DNA of 64,000 bases from an uncultured Oscillospiraceae bacterium (GCA_934591635.1 CAKTPI010000003.1:143960-207959); one strand, 5' to 3'; shown: positions 44,170 through 53,659, counted from the stretch's first letter. Notes: generated by a model from the letters alone, not told the origin. Numbers and translations are program-made.

Positions 44170-45870
44170 TTAACGGTAAAACGTATTTCCGCCGATGAAT
44201 TCCCGTACAATGCTGGTGGGCGGAATCTCATCGTCCACATCTGCTTCCTGCACATAATCCAGGATGCTTACAATAGAACGCACTTGGTCATAGCAGTTGT
44301 CCTCCGGCATAATTTGTGTCAAGAGCGGATAGATATGCTTTTTCAATACAGCTAATTCGTACAAAGTGGAGCTGTTAAATATAACATCCGCATTCTCCTG
44401 ATAGGGGAATATCCACCGTTTCTCCCCGTTCTGGACAGAATCCCACATGGAGATCGTCCGTTGAACAGAAGAACCCCTTGTTTCATAATCCCGCACAATG
44501 CGCCGCAGCAGGCGCAGGTAACTGGTGGGGATACGGTTATGATTGTCTAGATTCAGTGGGAGTAATGGACTGACGTAAAGTTTGAAAATCTCGTTCCCTG
44601 GGACGCCCTCTGGTACCATTTGAGGATTCAATCCGTGAATTCCTTCTACAATAATAACGGAATTTTTCTCCAGACACAGCTGTTTCCCACTCCATCGCCG
44701 CTTGCCAGAGGCAAAATGGAATGTTGGCAGCGCCGTTGGCCTGCCATCCAGAAGACTGCGTATGTTCTCCCGGAACAGCTCGGTATCCAATGTATTAATG
44801 TGCTCCAAATCCAGTTTGCCGTCCGGGCCAAGCTGAATTTTATCACGGTCGATGTAATAATTATCCAGGCTCATGAGGATTGGTTTCCGGCCATGTACAC
44901 GCAATTGTGTTGCCAGCCGGTTGGCCGAGGTAGTTTTGCCGGAAGAGCTGGGACCGGCCAGCATCACAACCCGGACATCGTGCTGACAGACCATATCCGC
45001 AATTTGCGAAATTCGCTTTTCGTGGAGTGCCTCGTTCACCCGGATCAGCTCCCGAATGGTGCCATCCTGCGTCTTACGGTTTAAATCCGCAATTGTTTCG
45101 CACTCCATCAACGTGCCCCATTTCTTTCCCTCTGAAAAGACCGAGAAGAAATTGGGACTTGCCATGAACACAGCGGTTTTTTCCGGATTCAGATCATCCG
45201 GGTACTGTAAAATAACGCCTCCATCAGCCGGAAGCAGATTCCAAACCGCCAGATAGCCGGAGGAAGGCAGCATTTCCCCGAAGAAATAGTCCGAAAAACC
45301 ATGATATACATACTCATCAAAGTAATCTGTTTTGCACCAGGTAAGCAGCTCCGCTTTGTCTTGCTGTCCGTTTGTCTGAAACTGAGAAATAGCCTCTTGT
45401 CTGGAAATTCTTCGGCGGACAAGCCGAAAATCCTCGTCAATATACGCCTGCACCTTCTGTTTTAATTTCGACACCTGAAAATTTTCCGCCTTGTCGATGG
45501 AAATAAACACACTATTCCCCAAGGTGCAGCTTATTTTTGCAACCGCATCCGGCCATAGACTACGAATAGCCAAGAAAACAAGGAAGCACTCCGTTCTGGT
45601 ATACACTTTTTTCCCTGCACCGTCAGAATAATGCAGCAGATGAATTTCGCCGCTGGAAGCAGCCATCGCACGGCGGATGGTGGTGCTGTCGGCATTTTCA
45701 GAGGCTGCACGGATGGGCGTGTAGTTCAGTGTAAAAACCTCACCCGCAATTTTGGCTGCCAGTGGTCTTTCTTTCAAGCTGGGACAATCCATTCCGCATT
45801 GGACAATCAGATCGCGAAGAGACTGACCGGGCTTTGCCTCCACTACTTTACCGTCTATCTTAAGCTGCAT
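44170..45870 (-). CDS. Uridine-kinase-like nucleoside kinase with N-terminal TGS/SAD-like region
   Basis: A 566-residue protein in two parts. Residues 1-220 resemble the TGS and editing (SAD) domains of threonyl-tRNA synthetase (TGS start MQLKIDGKVVEAKPGQSLRDL). Residues about 285-500 are a P-loop uridine kinase/phosphoribulokinase fold with GPSSSGKTT (about 306-314), SLDNYYIDRD and VEGIHGLNP. Clostridia members of this family are annotated as nucleoside kinases; the substrate is not shown by sequence. Own promoter adjacent to the spoIID gene. Confidence 0.88.
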   Translation of the reverse strand: MQLKIDGKVVEAKPGQSLRDLIVQCGMDCPSLKERPLAAKIAGEVFTLNYTPIRAASENADSTTIRRAMAASSGEIHLLHYSDGAGKKVYTRTECFLVFLAIRSLWPDAVAKISCTLGNSVFISIDKAENFQVSKLKQKVQAYIDEDFRLVRRRISRQEAISQFQTNGQQDKAELLTWCKTDYFDEYVYHGFSDYFFGEMLPSSGYLAVWNLLPADGGVILQYPDDLNPEKTAVFMASPNFFSVFSEGKKWGTLMECETIADLNRKTQDGTIRELIRVNEALHEKRISQIADMVCQHDVRVVMLAGPSSSGKTTSANRLATQLRVHGRKPILMSLDNYYIDRDKIQLGPDGKLDLEHINTLDTELFRENIRSLLDGRPTALPTFHFASGKRRWSGKQLCLEKNSVIIVEGIHGLNPQMVPEGVPGNEIFKLYVSPLLPLNLDNHNRIPTSYLRLLRRIVRDYETRGSSVQRTISMWDSVQNGEKRWIFPYQENADVIFNSSTLYELAVLKKHIYPLLTQIMPEDNCYDQVRSIVSILDYVQEADVDDEIPPTSIVREFIGGNTFYR

Positions 45871-45936
45871 ACAGATGCCTCCTTTTCTTTTTGAAGTGCG
45901 GCGGAATTTGGAGATACCGCTTTAATTATCTATAGA

Positions 45937-45965
45937 ATTATATCACCAATTTGTGAACTTTTCAA
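45937..45965 (-). promoter_or_regulatory. Promoter of the nucleoside-kinase-like gene
   Basis: TTGAAA (45960-45965), 17-base spacer, TATAAT (45937-45942) on the minus strand, abutting the spoIID stop at 45967. Its spacer and -10 nearly repeat those at 43620. Confidence 0.7.
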
Positions 45966-45966
45966 T

Positions 45967-46905
45967 TCACGTTCTTTTTAAATCCGAAATTTTCTGTAGG
46001 CTGGTGCCAGAATAATAGTAGTTTAAAATCTCCTCAAAATTCTTTCCGGCTGCCGCCATTGCATCTGCGCCATATTGGCTCATTCCCACCCGGTGTCCAA
46101 GGCCTTTTGTATGAAAATAAATCACATCATTTTGAACGGTGACAGTAAAAGCAGTAGAACACAATCCCAATTTTTTCCGTAAAGCTGTTCCGGAAAAAAC
46201 GCGATCCCCGATTTTTACAGAGGCAACCCCCTGACCGGCAGTAAGCTGCCATGCTGAGAACCATGTTGATGCATCTTCCCCCAATTCTATTCCCAATGCT
46301 TCTGCAAGGTAAGCACTGGAGAAAGCTGCAGTCTCTTCCCTCACCTCTTCAGGACTTTTTTGGGAAACCAAATACGGATAGTCCTGGCCCCAAACAGCTG
46401 CCGCATCCTCGGTATAACCAGCTGCACTGGAAAAATACGTGGCCTCAATCAATTCTCCTTGGTAGGTCAGCACCAATCCGTCTGTTTCCAGCACCGCTGT
46501 TCGGACTTTTTTCAGATCCTCTTCTGTTCCATAACACTGTAAGTAACGCAGTGGTGCAATATACCCCTGACAGCAAGAAGGATCTGTGCAAACAGAGCCA
46601 TCCCGGTGCTTTCCACCTGTGGAAGAAGTCCGCCATGCAAAAGTTCTTGCCGCCACTGCCTGGGCTTTCAATGCCTCTGCTTCAAAATTTGCGGGCATTT
46701 CCGACAAAACAGCCCCGACAAGGTAATCCTCCAGCTCCATTGGGACTGCTTCCTCGCCTTTTCTGACAGAAATCGTGTAAACCTCATTTTTCGATTGTGC
46801 CGTTGCCGGCTCCATGTCCCGCATTTTCAAAAACGGAGGCAGCGCTATAAGCAGAAGCATAAGCAGCAAAAATAGCTGCATCCAGAATATTTTTCCCAAT
46901 TTCAT
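45967..46905 (-). CDS. spoIID: Stage II sporulation protein D
   Basis: A membrane-anchored lytic transglycosylase that drives engulfment during sporulation. The 312 residues have one N-terminal helix (about 8-27), then the SpoIID domain with the catalytic Glu in LSEMPANFEAEALKAQAVAA, TYFSSAAGYTE and GLGHRVGMSQYGADAMA. Cys residues in CTDPSCCQGY are typical. ATG at 46905 is set by GGAGG 8 bases upstream. Confidence 0.95.
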   Translation of the reverse strand: MKLGKIFWMQLFLLLMLLLIALPPFLKMRDMEPATAQSKNEVYTISVRKGEEAVPMELEDYLVGAVLSEMPANFEAEALKAQAVAARTFAWRTSSTGGKHRDGSVCTDPSCCQGYIAPLRYLQCYGTEEDLKKVRTAVLETDGLVLTYQGELIEATYFSSAAGYTEDAAAVWGQDYPYLVSQKSPEEVREETAAFSSAYLAEALGIELGEDASTWFSAWQLTAGQGVASVKIGDRVFSGTALRKKLGLCSTAFTVTVQNDVIYFHTKGLGHRVGMSQYGADAMAAAGKNFEEILNYYYSGTSLQKISDLKRT

Positions 46906-46969
46906 TGGCATCCCCTCCGTTGTAAGATAAGAATACCACAGGCATAAAACAAATCGTGTCAGAAAAGGT

Positions 46970-46998
46970 TTGCAATCTATTCACAGTCCTGCTATAAT
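46970..46998 (+). promoter_or_regulatory. Promoter of the acyltransferase-like gene
   Basis: TTGCAA (46970-46975), 17-base spacer, TATAAT (46993-46998), about 35 bases before the ATG. Confidence 0.75.
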
Positions 46999-47032
46999 GT
47001 AGCCATCTTTATCTTCAATGGAGGAGAAATAC

Positions 47033-47914
47033 ATGCCCAAGAAAAAAATGGGTGACCGCAAGGATGCTGTCTGGCTGAAGGATATCCCTTCCATGAACCG
47101 GATCATGCCTTGCATTATGCCCAACCGCGCCGATAACGAGGCCTTTATCAGCTTTGACCTGGATTACCGTCCACTGGAGGCATATCTGGAAAAGAAGAAC
47201 GCAGGCCGCACAGATGATAAGTACACCTTCTTTCACGTAATCAGCTGCGCTGTCGGTAAAGCCTTTGTGTTGCGCCCCCGGATGAATCGGTTCGTCTGCA
47301 ATAACCGGCTGTATCAGCGAAATGAAATCACCGTTGCCTTTACCGTCAAGAAGCGCTTCAATGACAAGGCAGAAGAGGCACTGGCAAATTTCCGCTTCGA
47401 TCCAAAGGACACTATGGATTCCTATCACGAGAAGATCATGCGTGTGATTCATGATACCAAGCGGGAAGATGTTGCCGACACCTCTACCGGCGCAATGGAT
47501 CTGATCTCAAAGCTCCCCCAGTGGGTCATCAATCTTCTTACACGATTTGTGCTGTGGCTTGACAAGCATGGTTGGGCGCCCCAGAGTCTGATTGGTAGCG
47601 ATCCCAATCACGCTGCAATCTTCCTGTCGAACCTGGGTTCTATCGGACTGGAGTGCGGTTACCACCACCTTGTGAACTGGGGAACCAACTCCTGCTTTAT
47701 TGTCATCGGCAGAAAGCAGAAAAAGATGAATTATCTGGAAGATGGCACTCCTGATTTCCATGAAGTAATTCCCATTGGAATCACCCTGGATGAACGAATT
47801 GCTGACGGATATTACTATTCTGGCACTGTTGCCCTGGTAAAAGAACTGCTGTCCCATCCTGAGCTGTTGGAAATGCCGGCAGACACCCCCGTAGAATATT
47901 CCATCAAACGATAA
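47033..47914 (+). CDS. Stand-alone 2-oxoacid dehydrogenase E2/CAT-fold protein lacking the catalytic His
   Basis: A 293-residue protein made only of the catalytic acyltransferase fold shared by E2 enzymes and chloramphenicol acetyltransferase: AAIFLSNLGSIGLECGYHHLV and a late strand with LDERIADGYYYSG. In the family the last motif is DHRxxDG, with His as the base; here it is DERIADG, so His is Glu and classic acyl transfer is doubtful. No lipoyl or E1/E3-binding domain. ATG at 47033 follows GGAGGAG. Cotranscribed with the exchanger gene 11 bases downstream. Confidence 0.8.
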   Translation: MPKKKMGDRKDAVWLKDIPSMNRIMPCIMPNRADNEAFISFDLDYRPLEAYLEKKNAGRTDDKYTFFHVISCAVGKAFVLRPRMNRFVCNNRLYQRNEITVAFTVKKRFNDKAEEALANFRFDPKDTMDSYHEKIMRVIHDTKREDVADTSTGAMDLISKLPQWVINLLTRFVLWLDKHGWAPQSLIGSDPNHAAIFLSNLGSIGLECGYHHLVNWGTNSCFIVIGRKQKKMNYLEDGTPDFHEVIPIGITLDERIADGYYYSGTVALVKELLSHPELLEMPADTPVEYSIKR

Positions 47915-47925
47915 GGAGCAATCTA

Positions 47926-48891
47926 ATGCTTATCCCTGTGCTGCTTTTTGCCCTTGGGCTTATTCTGCTGATCAAGGGCGGCGATTGGTTCGTCGACGGT
48001 GCAACGGAAATTGCGGAACACTTCCATGTACCGGAGCTGATTATCGGTGCCACGGTGGTTTCCCTCGGCACCACGCTGCCAGAGGTAATGGTTTCTGCCA
48101 CCTCCGCTGTCAGCGGTCACGGTGAAATTGCCTATGGCAATGCCATTGGTTCCATCATCTGCAACACGGCCCTGATTGCAGCCTTGACAGTAGCCATTCG
48201 TCCTGCCCCCATCGACCCGAAAAGTCTGAAAACGCCGGTAATTTTCTTTTTTATTGCTGCCGTCATCTATTCCATCAACGCCTATCTCACAGGCTATTTC
48301 GGTCATCTCATCGGTGTCTGTATGCTGCTGATTCTGGTGCTGTATATGTACTTCACTGTTCATCAGGGCCTGAAGGCCCCCATGACCGAAGAGGATATAT
48401 CTACTCCCACGAAAGCGCGTCCCCTTTGGATGAGTGTTGCCCTGCTGATTGTCGGTGCAGCTTTCATTGCAGTTGGCGCAGACTTGCTGGTAGACAACGG
48501 AACCCTGATTGCCAAGGCGCTGGGTGTGCCTGAATCGGTTATTGCACTTACCTTCGTAGCTTTGGGAACCTCCCTCCCAGAACTGGTCACCGCGATTACT
48601 TCTCTGGTAAAAGGTCACGGCGCTCTGTCTTTGGGAAATGTCATTGGTGCAAATATCCTGAATCTGGTTTTAGTATCTGGGGTAGCTTCAGTTCTGAAGC
48701 CCTTTACCATTCCGCAAGAAAAAATGCTTTTCGGTATAAACGCTTCCCTTGTGCTGGATATCCCGCTGATGCTCTTCGTCATGGCGTTTCTGACACTCCC
48801 GGCTCTTGCAACAAAGAAACTGCACCGTTATCAGGGCATTGTTTTGCTCTGTGTTTACGCGGCATTCTGTGTCCTGCAATTTCTGATCTGA
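47926..48891 (+). CDS. Ca2+/Na+ (CaCA-family, YrbG-like) cation exchanger
   Basis: A 321-residue inner-membrane antiporter with about ten helices and the two inverted alpha-repeats: GATVVSLGTTLPEVMVS (about 43-59) and TFVALGTSLPELVTAI (about 207-222), each with the conserved GTxxPE motif, followed by GNAIGS and GNVIGANILN. Exchanges Ca2+ or a like cation for Na+ or H+. Ends before a strong terminator. Confidence 0.93.
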   Translation: MLIPVLLFALGLILLIKGGDWFVDGATEIAEHFHVPELIIGATVVSLGTTLPEVMVSATSAVSGHGEIAYGNAIGSIICNTALIAALTVAIRPAPIDPKSLKTPVIFFFIAAVIYSINAYLTGYFGHLIGVCMLLILVLYMYFTVHQGLKAPMTEEDISTPTKARPLWMSVALLIVGAAFIAVGADLLVDNGTLIAKALGVPESVIALTFVALGTSLPELVTAITSLVKGHGALSLGNVIGANILNLVLVSGVASVLKPFTIPQEKMLFGINASLVLDIPLMLFVMAFLTLPALATKKLHRYQGIVLLCVYAAFCVLQFLI

Positions 48892-48892
48892 C

Positions 48893-48930
48893 AAAAATCT
48901 CCTGCTTCCTCGGAAGCAGGAGATTTTTTA
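48893..48930. terminator. Terminator between the exchanger and asnB
   Basis: AAATCTCCTGCTTCC pairs with GGAAGCAGGAGATTT around a 2-base centre, with A's before and TTT after; it can serve both converging genes. Confidence 0.9.
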
Positions 48931-50751
48931 TAGCAACACATCCACCTGATATGCTTTAAGCCATGCATCAATTTGAAGAATATAGGCAATCGTCTGCGGG
49001 CGGCGCATCAGTTGGCCGTACCATGGCCATTCGTTTTCCTGTTCCAGAAAAGGCAGTAACCGTTCTCTCTGAATCAGCATGAATATCGAATTATCTTTTT
49101 CTTCTAACAGCCTATTCAGTCTGCCGCGAACCAATTCTTCGTAATGCGGGTCAAATGTCTTCGGATATGGGCTTTTTTTCCGCGTGATTATTTCAGGCGG
49201 AAGCATATCCTTCACTGCATAGCGCAGCAGGCCCTTCTCACGTCCTTCATAATCCTTCATTTCCCAGGGAATACCGTACAGATATTCCGCAATCCGGTAA
49301 TCGCAGAAAGGCACCCGCACTTCCAGACCGGAGTACATGCTCATTCTGTCTTTCCGATCTAAAAGCGTTTGCATAAACCATCGGAAATTAAGATTCACCA
49401 TCTCTTTCATTCTGCGTTCCAGTGGACTGTTCTCCGGCAAAATATCACTTTCCCGGCAGGTCCTTCGGTATTCATCCATAACGAAATCCTGCGCGCTTCC
49501 CTTCCGGTTAAGCAAATCCGTCATGAGGGCTGCACGCTGTTCGGTCGTTTGGGACCAGGGGAAACCAGCCTTTTCCCGCACTTGCGGATCCCGATACCAG
49601 GGATAACCACCAAATATTTCATCTGCACACTCTCCGGACAGCGCAACCTTTACGTGTTTGCGAATGTCCCTGCAAAATGCCAGCAGTGAAAAATCCACAT
49701 CTGCCATGCCGGGCAAATCCCGCGCCAGTGTCGCGTCCTCCAGAGCATTTATCAGATCTTCTGACGTTAATACCGTCCAATGGTGGTTGGAACGGATGAA
49801 CTGCTCCATCTTGCGGATATATGCTCCGTCTGAATTAGGCTGAAATTTTCCCGGCGTAAAGTAGCGCTCATTGTTCAGATAGTCCACAGAGAAGGTTTGG
49901 AGCCGTTCCCCCCGTTGCTCCATCTCCCGGGCACAGACAGCGCTGATGACGCTGGAATCTAAGCCGCCGGAGAGGAAGGTTCCAATTGGTACATCGGATA
50001 CCATTTGCCGTCGGATGGCATCCTGAACCAGGAAACGAACCTTTGCAAAGGTATCCTCCGTGCTATCCAAATGAGGATGATCCCGCAGCTTCCAGTATTG
50101 GTGAAGGGACAACTTTCCCTGTGTAAAAAATCCACAATACCCTGGTTCTATTTCGCAGATGTTGCGAAACACACCGCTGCCGGGAATCCGCCCCGGCCCC
50201 AGAAGCAGCAGTTGGTACGCCCCCTGGGCATCTAATTCCGCCCGAATTTCAGGACAGCAGAAAATCGTCTTAATTTCCGATGCAAATACGAGACCGTCGT
50301 GGTTTAGGCTGTAGAACAACGGCTTTACACCAATTCGATCTCTGGCAAGGAACAGTCGCTGCTCCCTGCTTTCCCAGACCGCGAAAGCGAAAATGCCGTT
50401 AAAGCATTCCACACACTGCTGCCCATAGGCGGCATAGCAGTGAAGAATCACCTCCGTGTCCGAATGGGTTTCAAAGGTGTGCCCCTCCTGCTCCAGCATT
50501 TTCCGCAGTTCCTCTGTGTTATATAGCTCTCCATTATACACAATGGTATAGACTTCCCCACCGTATTCCAGAGTCATTGGCTGCTTTCCGCCCTCTGGGT
50601 CAATGATGGCAAGCCGCCGGTGAAGCAGCGTACAACCCTTTTCCTGGAAAATCCCCTGTCCATCCGGCCCCCGCCGCCTCATTGTAGACAACATATTCTG
50701 CACCGTCTCATTTGAAATTGCAAAATCAATACAACCAGCTATGGCACACAC
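48928..50751 (-). CDS. asnB: Asparagine synthetase (glutamine-hydrolysing)
   Basis: Makes asparagine from aspartate, ATP and glutamine. The 607 residues begin with the glutaminase domain, whose nucleophile is Cys2 after the initiator (GTG-TGT); this fixes the start at 50751. The synthetase domain has SGGLDSSVISA (PP-loop), SGECADEIFGGYPWY and a long C-terminal part. Length fits AsnB. It stands alone here. Confidence 0.95.
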   Translation of the reverse strand: MCAIAGCIDFAISNETVQNMLSTMRRRGPDGQGIFQEKGCTLLHRRLAIIDPEGGKQPMTLEYGGEVYTIVYNGELYNTEELRKMLEQEGHTFETHSDTEVILHCYAAYGQQCVECFNGIFAFAVWESREQRLFLARDRIGVKPLFYSLNHDGLVFASEIKTIFCCPEIRAELDAQGAYQLLLLGPGRIPGSGVFRNICEIEPGYCGFFTQGKLSLHQYWKLRDHPHLDSTEDTFAKVRFLVQDAIRRQMVSDVPIGTFLSGGLDSSVISAVCAREMEQRGERLQTFSVDYLNNERYFTPGKFQPNSDGAYIRKMEQFIRSNHHWTVLTSEDLINALEDATLARDLPGMADVDFSLLAFCRDIRKHVKVALSGECADEIFGGYPWYRDPQVREKAGFPWSQTTEQRAALMTDLLNRKGSAQDFVMDEYRRTCRESDILPENSPLERRMKEMVNLNFRWFMQTLLDRKDRMSMYSGLEVRVPFCDYRIAEYLYGIPWEMKDYEGREKGLLRYAVKDMLPPEIITRKKSPYPKTFDPHYEELVRGRLNRLLEEKDNSIFMLIQRERLLPFLEQENEWPWYGQLMRRPQTIAYILQIDAWLKAYQVDVLL

Positions 50752-50854
50752 GTATGAACCACATCCTTTCCGTCTAAGTAGTATATGTCAGGAACACAGC
50801 TTCAGTGTCAGAATATTTTTTAGGAATACGCATATAATGCCAAGGGTGAGAAAA

Positions 50855-51283
50855 ATGAAAGATAGTAAGGAAATATTGTCTTCCGTGCTGAAAACAACAC
50901 AAATGGGGCAGATTGGAATCCGAAGTGCGTTGGATACCCGGATGAAACCGGAATTACGAAAAGCAATGGAGTCCCAGCTCCGGGAGTATGATTCCATTGA
51001 GAGCGAAGCCCACCGCATTGCCAAGAAACGCAGCTGGACTCTGCCGGAGCTGAATCCATCCATTCGATTCATGACAGACCGGATGACCAAAATGCAGCTT
51101 TCCTTTGGAGATGCAAACAGTAAATTGGCTACAATGATGATCCGCGGCAACACCAGTGGCATTATCAAAGGACTAAAAAATTTACACCAAATGGAACAGC
51201 AGGATGACGCAGTTGCCTCCCTCTCTCAAAAACTTTTGGACACCGAAAGCAACAACGTCCATCAAATGAAGCCGTTTTTATAA
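50855..51283 (+). CDS. Helical-bundle protein, possibly ferritin-like
   Basis: A 142-residue protein predicted as four helices. It begins with LSSVLKTTQMGQIGIRSALDTRM and has a second half rich in Gln/Lys with Met-containing helices. The arrangement is like small ferritin-like or DUF2383-type spore-associated proteins, but I cannot assign a family. ATG at 50855 has GGGTGAG upstream. It lies before the germination gene group, which hints at a spore role. Confidence 0.5.
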   Translation: MKDSKEILSSVLKTTQMGQIGIRSALDTRMKPELRKAMESQLREYDSIESEAHRIAKKRSWTLPELNPSIRFMTDRMTKMQLSFGDANSKLATMMIRGNTSGIIKGLKNLHQMEQQDDAVASLSQKLLDTESNNVHQMKPFL

Positions 51284-51368
51284 ATCTTTTGCAGCCCAGT
51301 CCCATTGTGGATAGGGCTGCACTTTTTCATCTTCCCACGCATAATCTAATGGAGTATGAAAGGAAGGG

Positions 51369-51755
51369 ATGAAAATGTCCGCCACCGGATATATCCAGGC
51401 ACGTGCCTTTACAAGCTCTGCACAAATTCCCCTGCGGGATGTTGCCATTGTCATTACAGCACCGGACGAAACCGCCATCGCCATGCGGGTAACCGACCGC
51501 AGTGGCTTGATTGCTCCCATTGAGATTCCCGTTCCCGACTTATCAGGAAGTCAGGAACCCGGCTCTCCCGAACGACCTTATGCTCTGATAAATATGTATG
51601 CCCACCACAATGGCTTTGGGCCCTTTGAATCCCGAAACATTCAGGTATTCGCGGGGACGACCACTTTCCAGAATATCATGCTTATCCCCCTCTCTCAGCT
51701 TCCAAACGGTGCGGAGGACAGTATGAATGTGACAACACCGCCCCAGGACCTGTAA
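51369..51755 (+). CDS. SleC pro-domain-like protein (separate gene)
   Basis: A 128-residue beta-rich protein: GYIQARAFTSSAQIPLRDVAIVI, a RSGLIAPIEIPVPDL linker strand and INMYAHHNGFGPFESRNIQVFAG. This layout resembles the N-terminal prosequence of C. perfringens-type SleC cortex-lytic enzymes, which starts with a transthyretin-like module before the catalytic core. Here it ends in its own stop, 11 bases before the core gene. It may act in trans as the inhibitor or targeting part; that is inference. Confidence 0.6.
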   Translation: MKMSATGYIQARAFTSSAQIPLRDVAIVITAPDETAIAMRVTDRSGLIAPIEIPVPDLSGSQEPGSPERPYALINMYAHHNGFGPFESRNIQVFAGTTTFQNIMLIPLSQLPNGAEDSMNVTTPPQDL

Positions 51756-51766
51756 AGGAGAGCACC

Positions 51767-52987
51767 ATGCCAACTGTCACCCCCTTTGTACCTCAGAGAA
51801 TTACGGTGCACCTGGGTGCCCCCAATACCCCGGCAGAGAATGTAACTGTGGAATTTCCGGACTATATTAAAAATGTGGCCTCCAGTGAAATCTATCCCAC
51901 CTGGGATGAGAGTGCACTGCGTGCGAATATTCTGGCCATTGTCTCTTTTGCTCTCAATCGGGTTTACACGGAATTTTATCGCAGCCGTGGTTATGATTTT
52001 GATATTACCAATAACACTGCTTATGACCAAGCCTTTGTAAACGGGCGCAGTTTTTTTACAAACATCTCCCGTCTGGTAGATAATCTTTTCAACGATTACA
52101 TCCGTCGCCCCGGCTTTGTGGAACCCCTTGCGGCAAAATACTGCAACGGAACCACCGTCACCTGTGAGGGTCTTAGCCAGTGGGGCAGCCAGGAACTGGC
52201 ACAGCAGGGGTATAATTCCATCCAGATTTTACGAAGCTACTATGGGGATATTGAAATTGTCCGGAATGCACCTGTCAGAAGTTATAATTCCTCCTATCCC
52301 GGCACTCCCATTCGTCGGGGCAATATTGGACCTTATGTGGTAGTGATTCAGACAGAACTGAATCGCATCTCGCAAAATTACCCCGCTATTCCAAAAATCC
52401 CGCAGATTGATGGCATTTTTGGAGAGAAAACCGAGGCATCCGTCCGGAGCTTCCAAGAAATTTTCAACCTGCAGCCGGATGGAATTGTGGGGCAGGCTAC
52501 TTGGTATGAACTGGTCCGGCTCTATACAGCCGTAACCGATCTGGCCGAGCTGCAAAGCCGGGGGCAAACCTACTATAGCATTGCCTGGGCCGGCCCCACC
52601 CCAATTCAGCAGGGAGATCGCGGCATCCGGGTAGAACAGCTGCAATACATGCTGCGGGTACTCTCTTCGTATATTCCCGAAATTCCACCCGTTGCGATTG
52701 ATGGAATTTTTGGCCCGGCCACTCGCGCCGCCGTTCTGGCCGCACAGCAGCGATTTGACCTTCCGCAGACCGGTAGCGTTGACTATAATACCTGGGAAGC
52801 AATATTCAATCAGTTCACCGGCATAGAAGATGTCAGCCTTCGGGACTTTGAACAGTTTCCCTATACTTCCACCATCGTGGGCCAGAATGCCCCCCGTACC
52901 CGCTACACAAGGCCAACAGAAACGACTCAATTTCCCGGCAATTCTCTATCCGGCGGCGACCGGGATCGGCAGGAGGCAAATCGATGA
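51767..52987 (+). CDS. Spore cortex-lytic enzyme, SleC-type core with two PG-binding domains
   Basis: A 406-residue protein. Residues 1-165 form a SpoIID-like catalytic domain (YIKNVASSEIYPTWDESALRA, then NRVYTEFYRSRGYDFDITNN with the expected catalytic Glu), then a PG_binding_1 repeat at about 190-255 and another at about 280-345 (DGIFGEKTEASVRSFQ and DGIFGPATRAAVLAAQ). The Asn/Pro-rich C-tail is disordered. It degrades cortex peptidoglycan at germination by family. It overlaps the next gene by 4 bases (ATGA). Confidence 0.85.
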   Translation: MPTVTPFVPQRITVHLGAPNTPAENVTVEFPDYIKNVASSEIYPTWDESALRANILAIVSFALNRVYTEFYRSRGYDFDITNNTAYDQAFVNGRSFFTNISRLVDNLFNDYIRRPGFVEPLAAKYCNGTTVTCEGLSQWGSQELAQQGYNSIQILRSYYGDIEIVRNAPVRSYNSSYPGTPIRRGNIGPYVVVIQTELNRISQNYPAIPKIPQIDGIFGEKTEASVRSFQEIFNLQPDGIVGQATWYELVRLYTAVTDLAELQSRGQTYYSIAWAGPTPIQQGDRGIRVEQLQYMLRVLSSYIPEIPPVAIDGIFGPATRAAVLAAQQRFDLPQTGSVDYNTWEAIFNQFTGIEDVSLRDFEQFPYTSTIVGQNAPRTRYTRPTETTQFPGNSLSGGDRDRQEANR

Positions 52988-53553
52988 GTCAGGAACGAAT
53001 GTTTTACAATCAGCCTGTCCGCAGTTTGCAATGGATGCTGCGCCATATTGCCCAGCATACCGGAGAAATTGATTTGATTATTCCCAGCGGTGTCTTTGAT
53101 CCACCGACACAGGCCGCAGTCAGCCAGTTTCAGCGAGAACACGGGATACCGGTCACCGGTGTCGCCGACCGTAAAACCTGGAATGCAATTGTCCACGCTT
53201 ATGATGACGCACTCCACTTCACTACCCCGGCACAATCCGTTCATCTGGATCTACAGGCAAATTTTCCACCCGCGGAAGGAAAATACAGTCCACTACTCCA
53301 TCTGGCACAGATGATGATGTTTTTTCTCGCAAAGGAATATCAAAGCGTTTTTCAGCCGGAGCAAACCGGCTATATGGATGAGATCACCGGTCAATCGCTG
53401 TCCGATTTTCAAAATCTTACTGGTCTGCCAATGACCGGTAAACTGGATCAGCAAACCTGGAATCACCTGGCGCTGCACTATTCCACTGCCATTGCAAAGG
53501 ACAGCTTGCACACAAAACGAGAATTGGCAAAAAATGCAACAGGAAGAACTTGA
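52984..53553 (+). CDS. Protein with two peptidoglycan-binding domains
   Basis: A 189-residue protein consisting of two PG_binding_1 domains: about 5-65 (VFDPPTQAAVSQFQREHGIPVTG) and about 100-165 (MDEITGQSLSDFQNLTGLPMTG). No catalytic domain and no signal peptide. It is translationally coupled to the SleC-type gene and probably helps anchor or localise it in the cortex. Confidence 0.75.
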   Translation: MSQERMFYNQPVRSLQWMLRHIAQHTGEIDLIIPSGVFDPPTQAAVSQFQREHGIPVTGVADRKTWNAIVHAYDDALHFTTPAQSVHLDLQANFPPAEGKYSPLLHLAQMMMFFLAKEYQSVFQPEQTGYMDEITGQSLSDFQNLTGLPMTGKLDQQTWNHLALHYSTAIAKDSLHTKRELAKNATGRT

Positions 53554-53578
53554 TAAATGTGGAAAAAGCGACTATAAT
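53550..53578 (+). promoter_or_regulatory. Promoter of pgsA
   Basis: TTGATA (53550-53555), 17-base spacer, TATAAT (53573-53578), overlapping the preceding stop codon. Confidence 0.8.
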
Positions 53579-53659
53579 ATAACGAGTGTTTGCAGAGTGC
53601 AACGCATCTTTCGGGGCAGCTTTCAAAGCGCCCGCGGCATTTACTTCGGAGGATGACTC

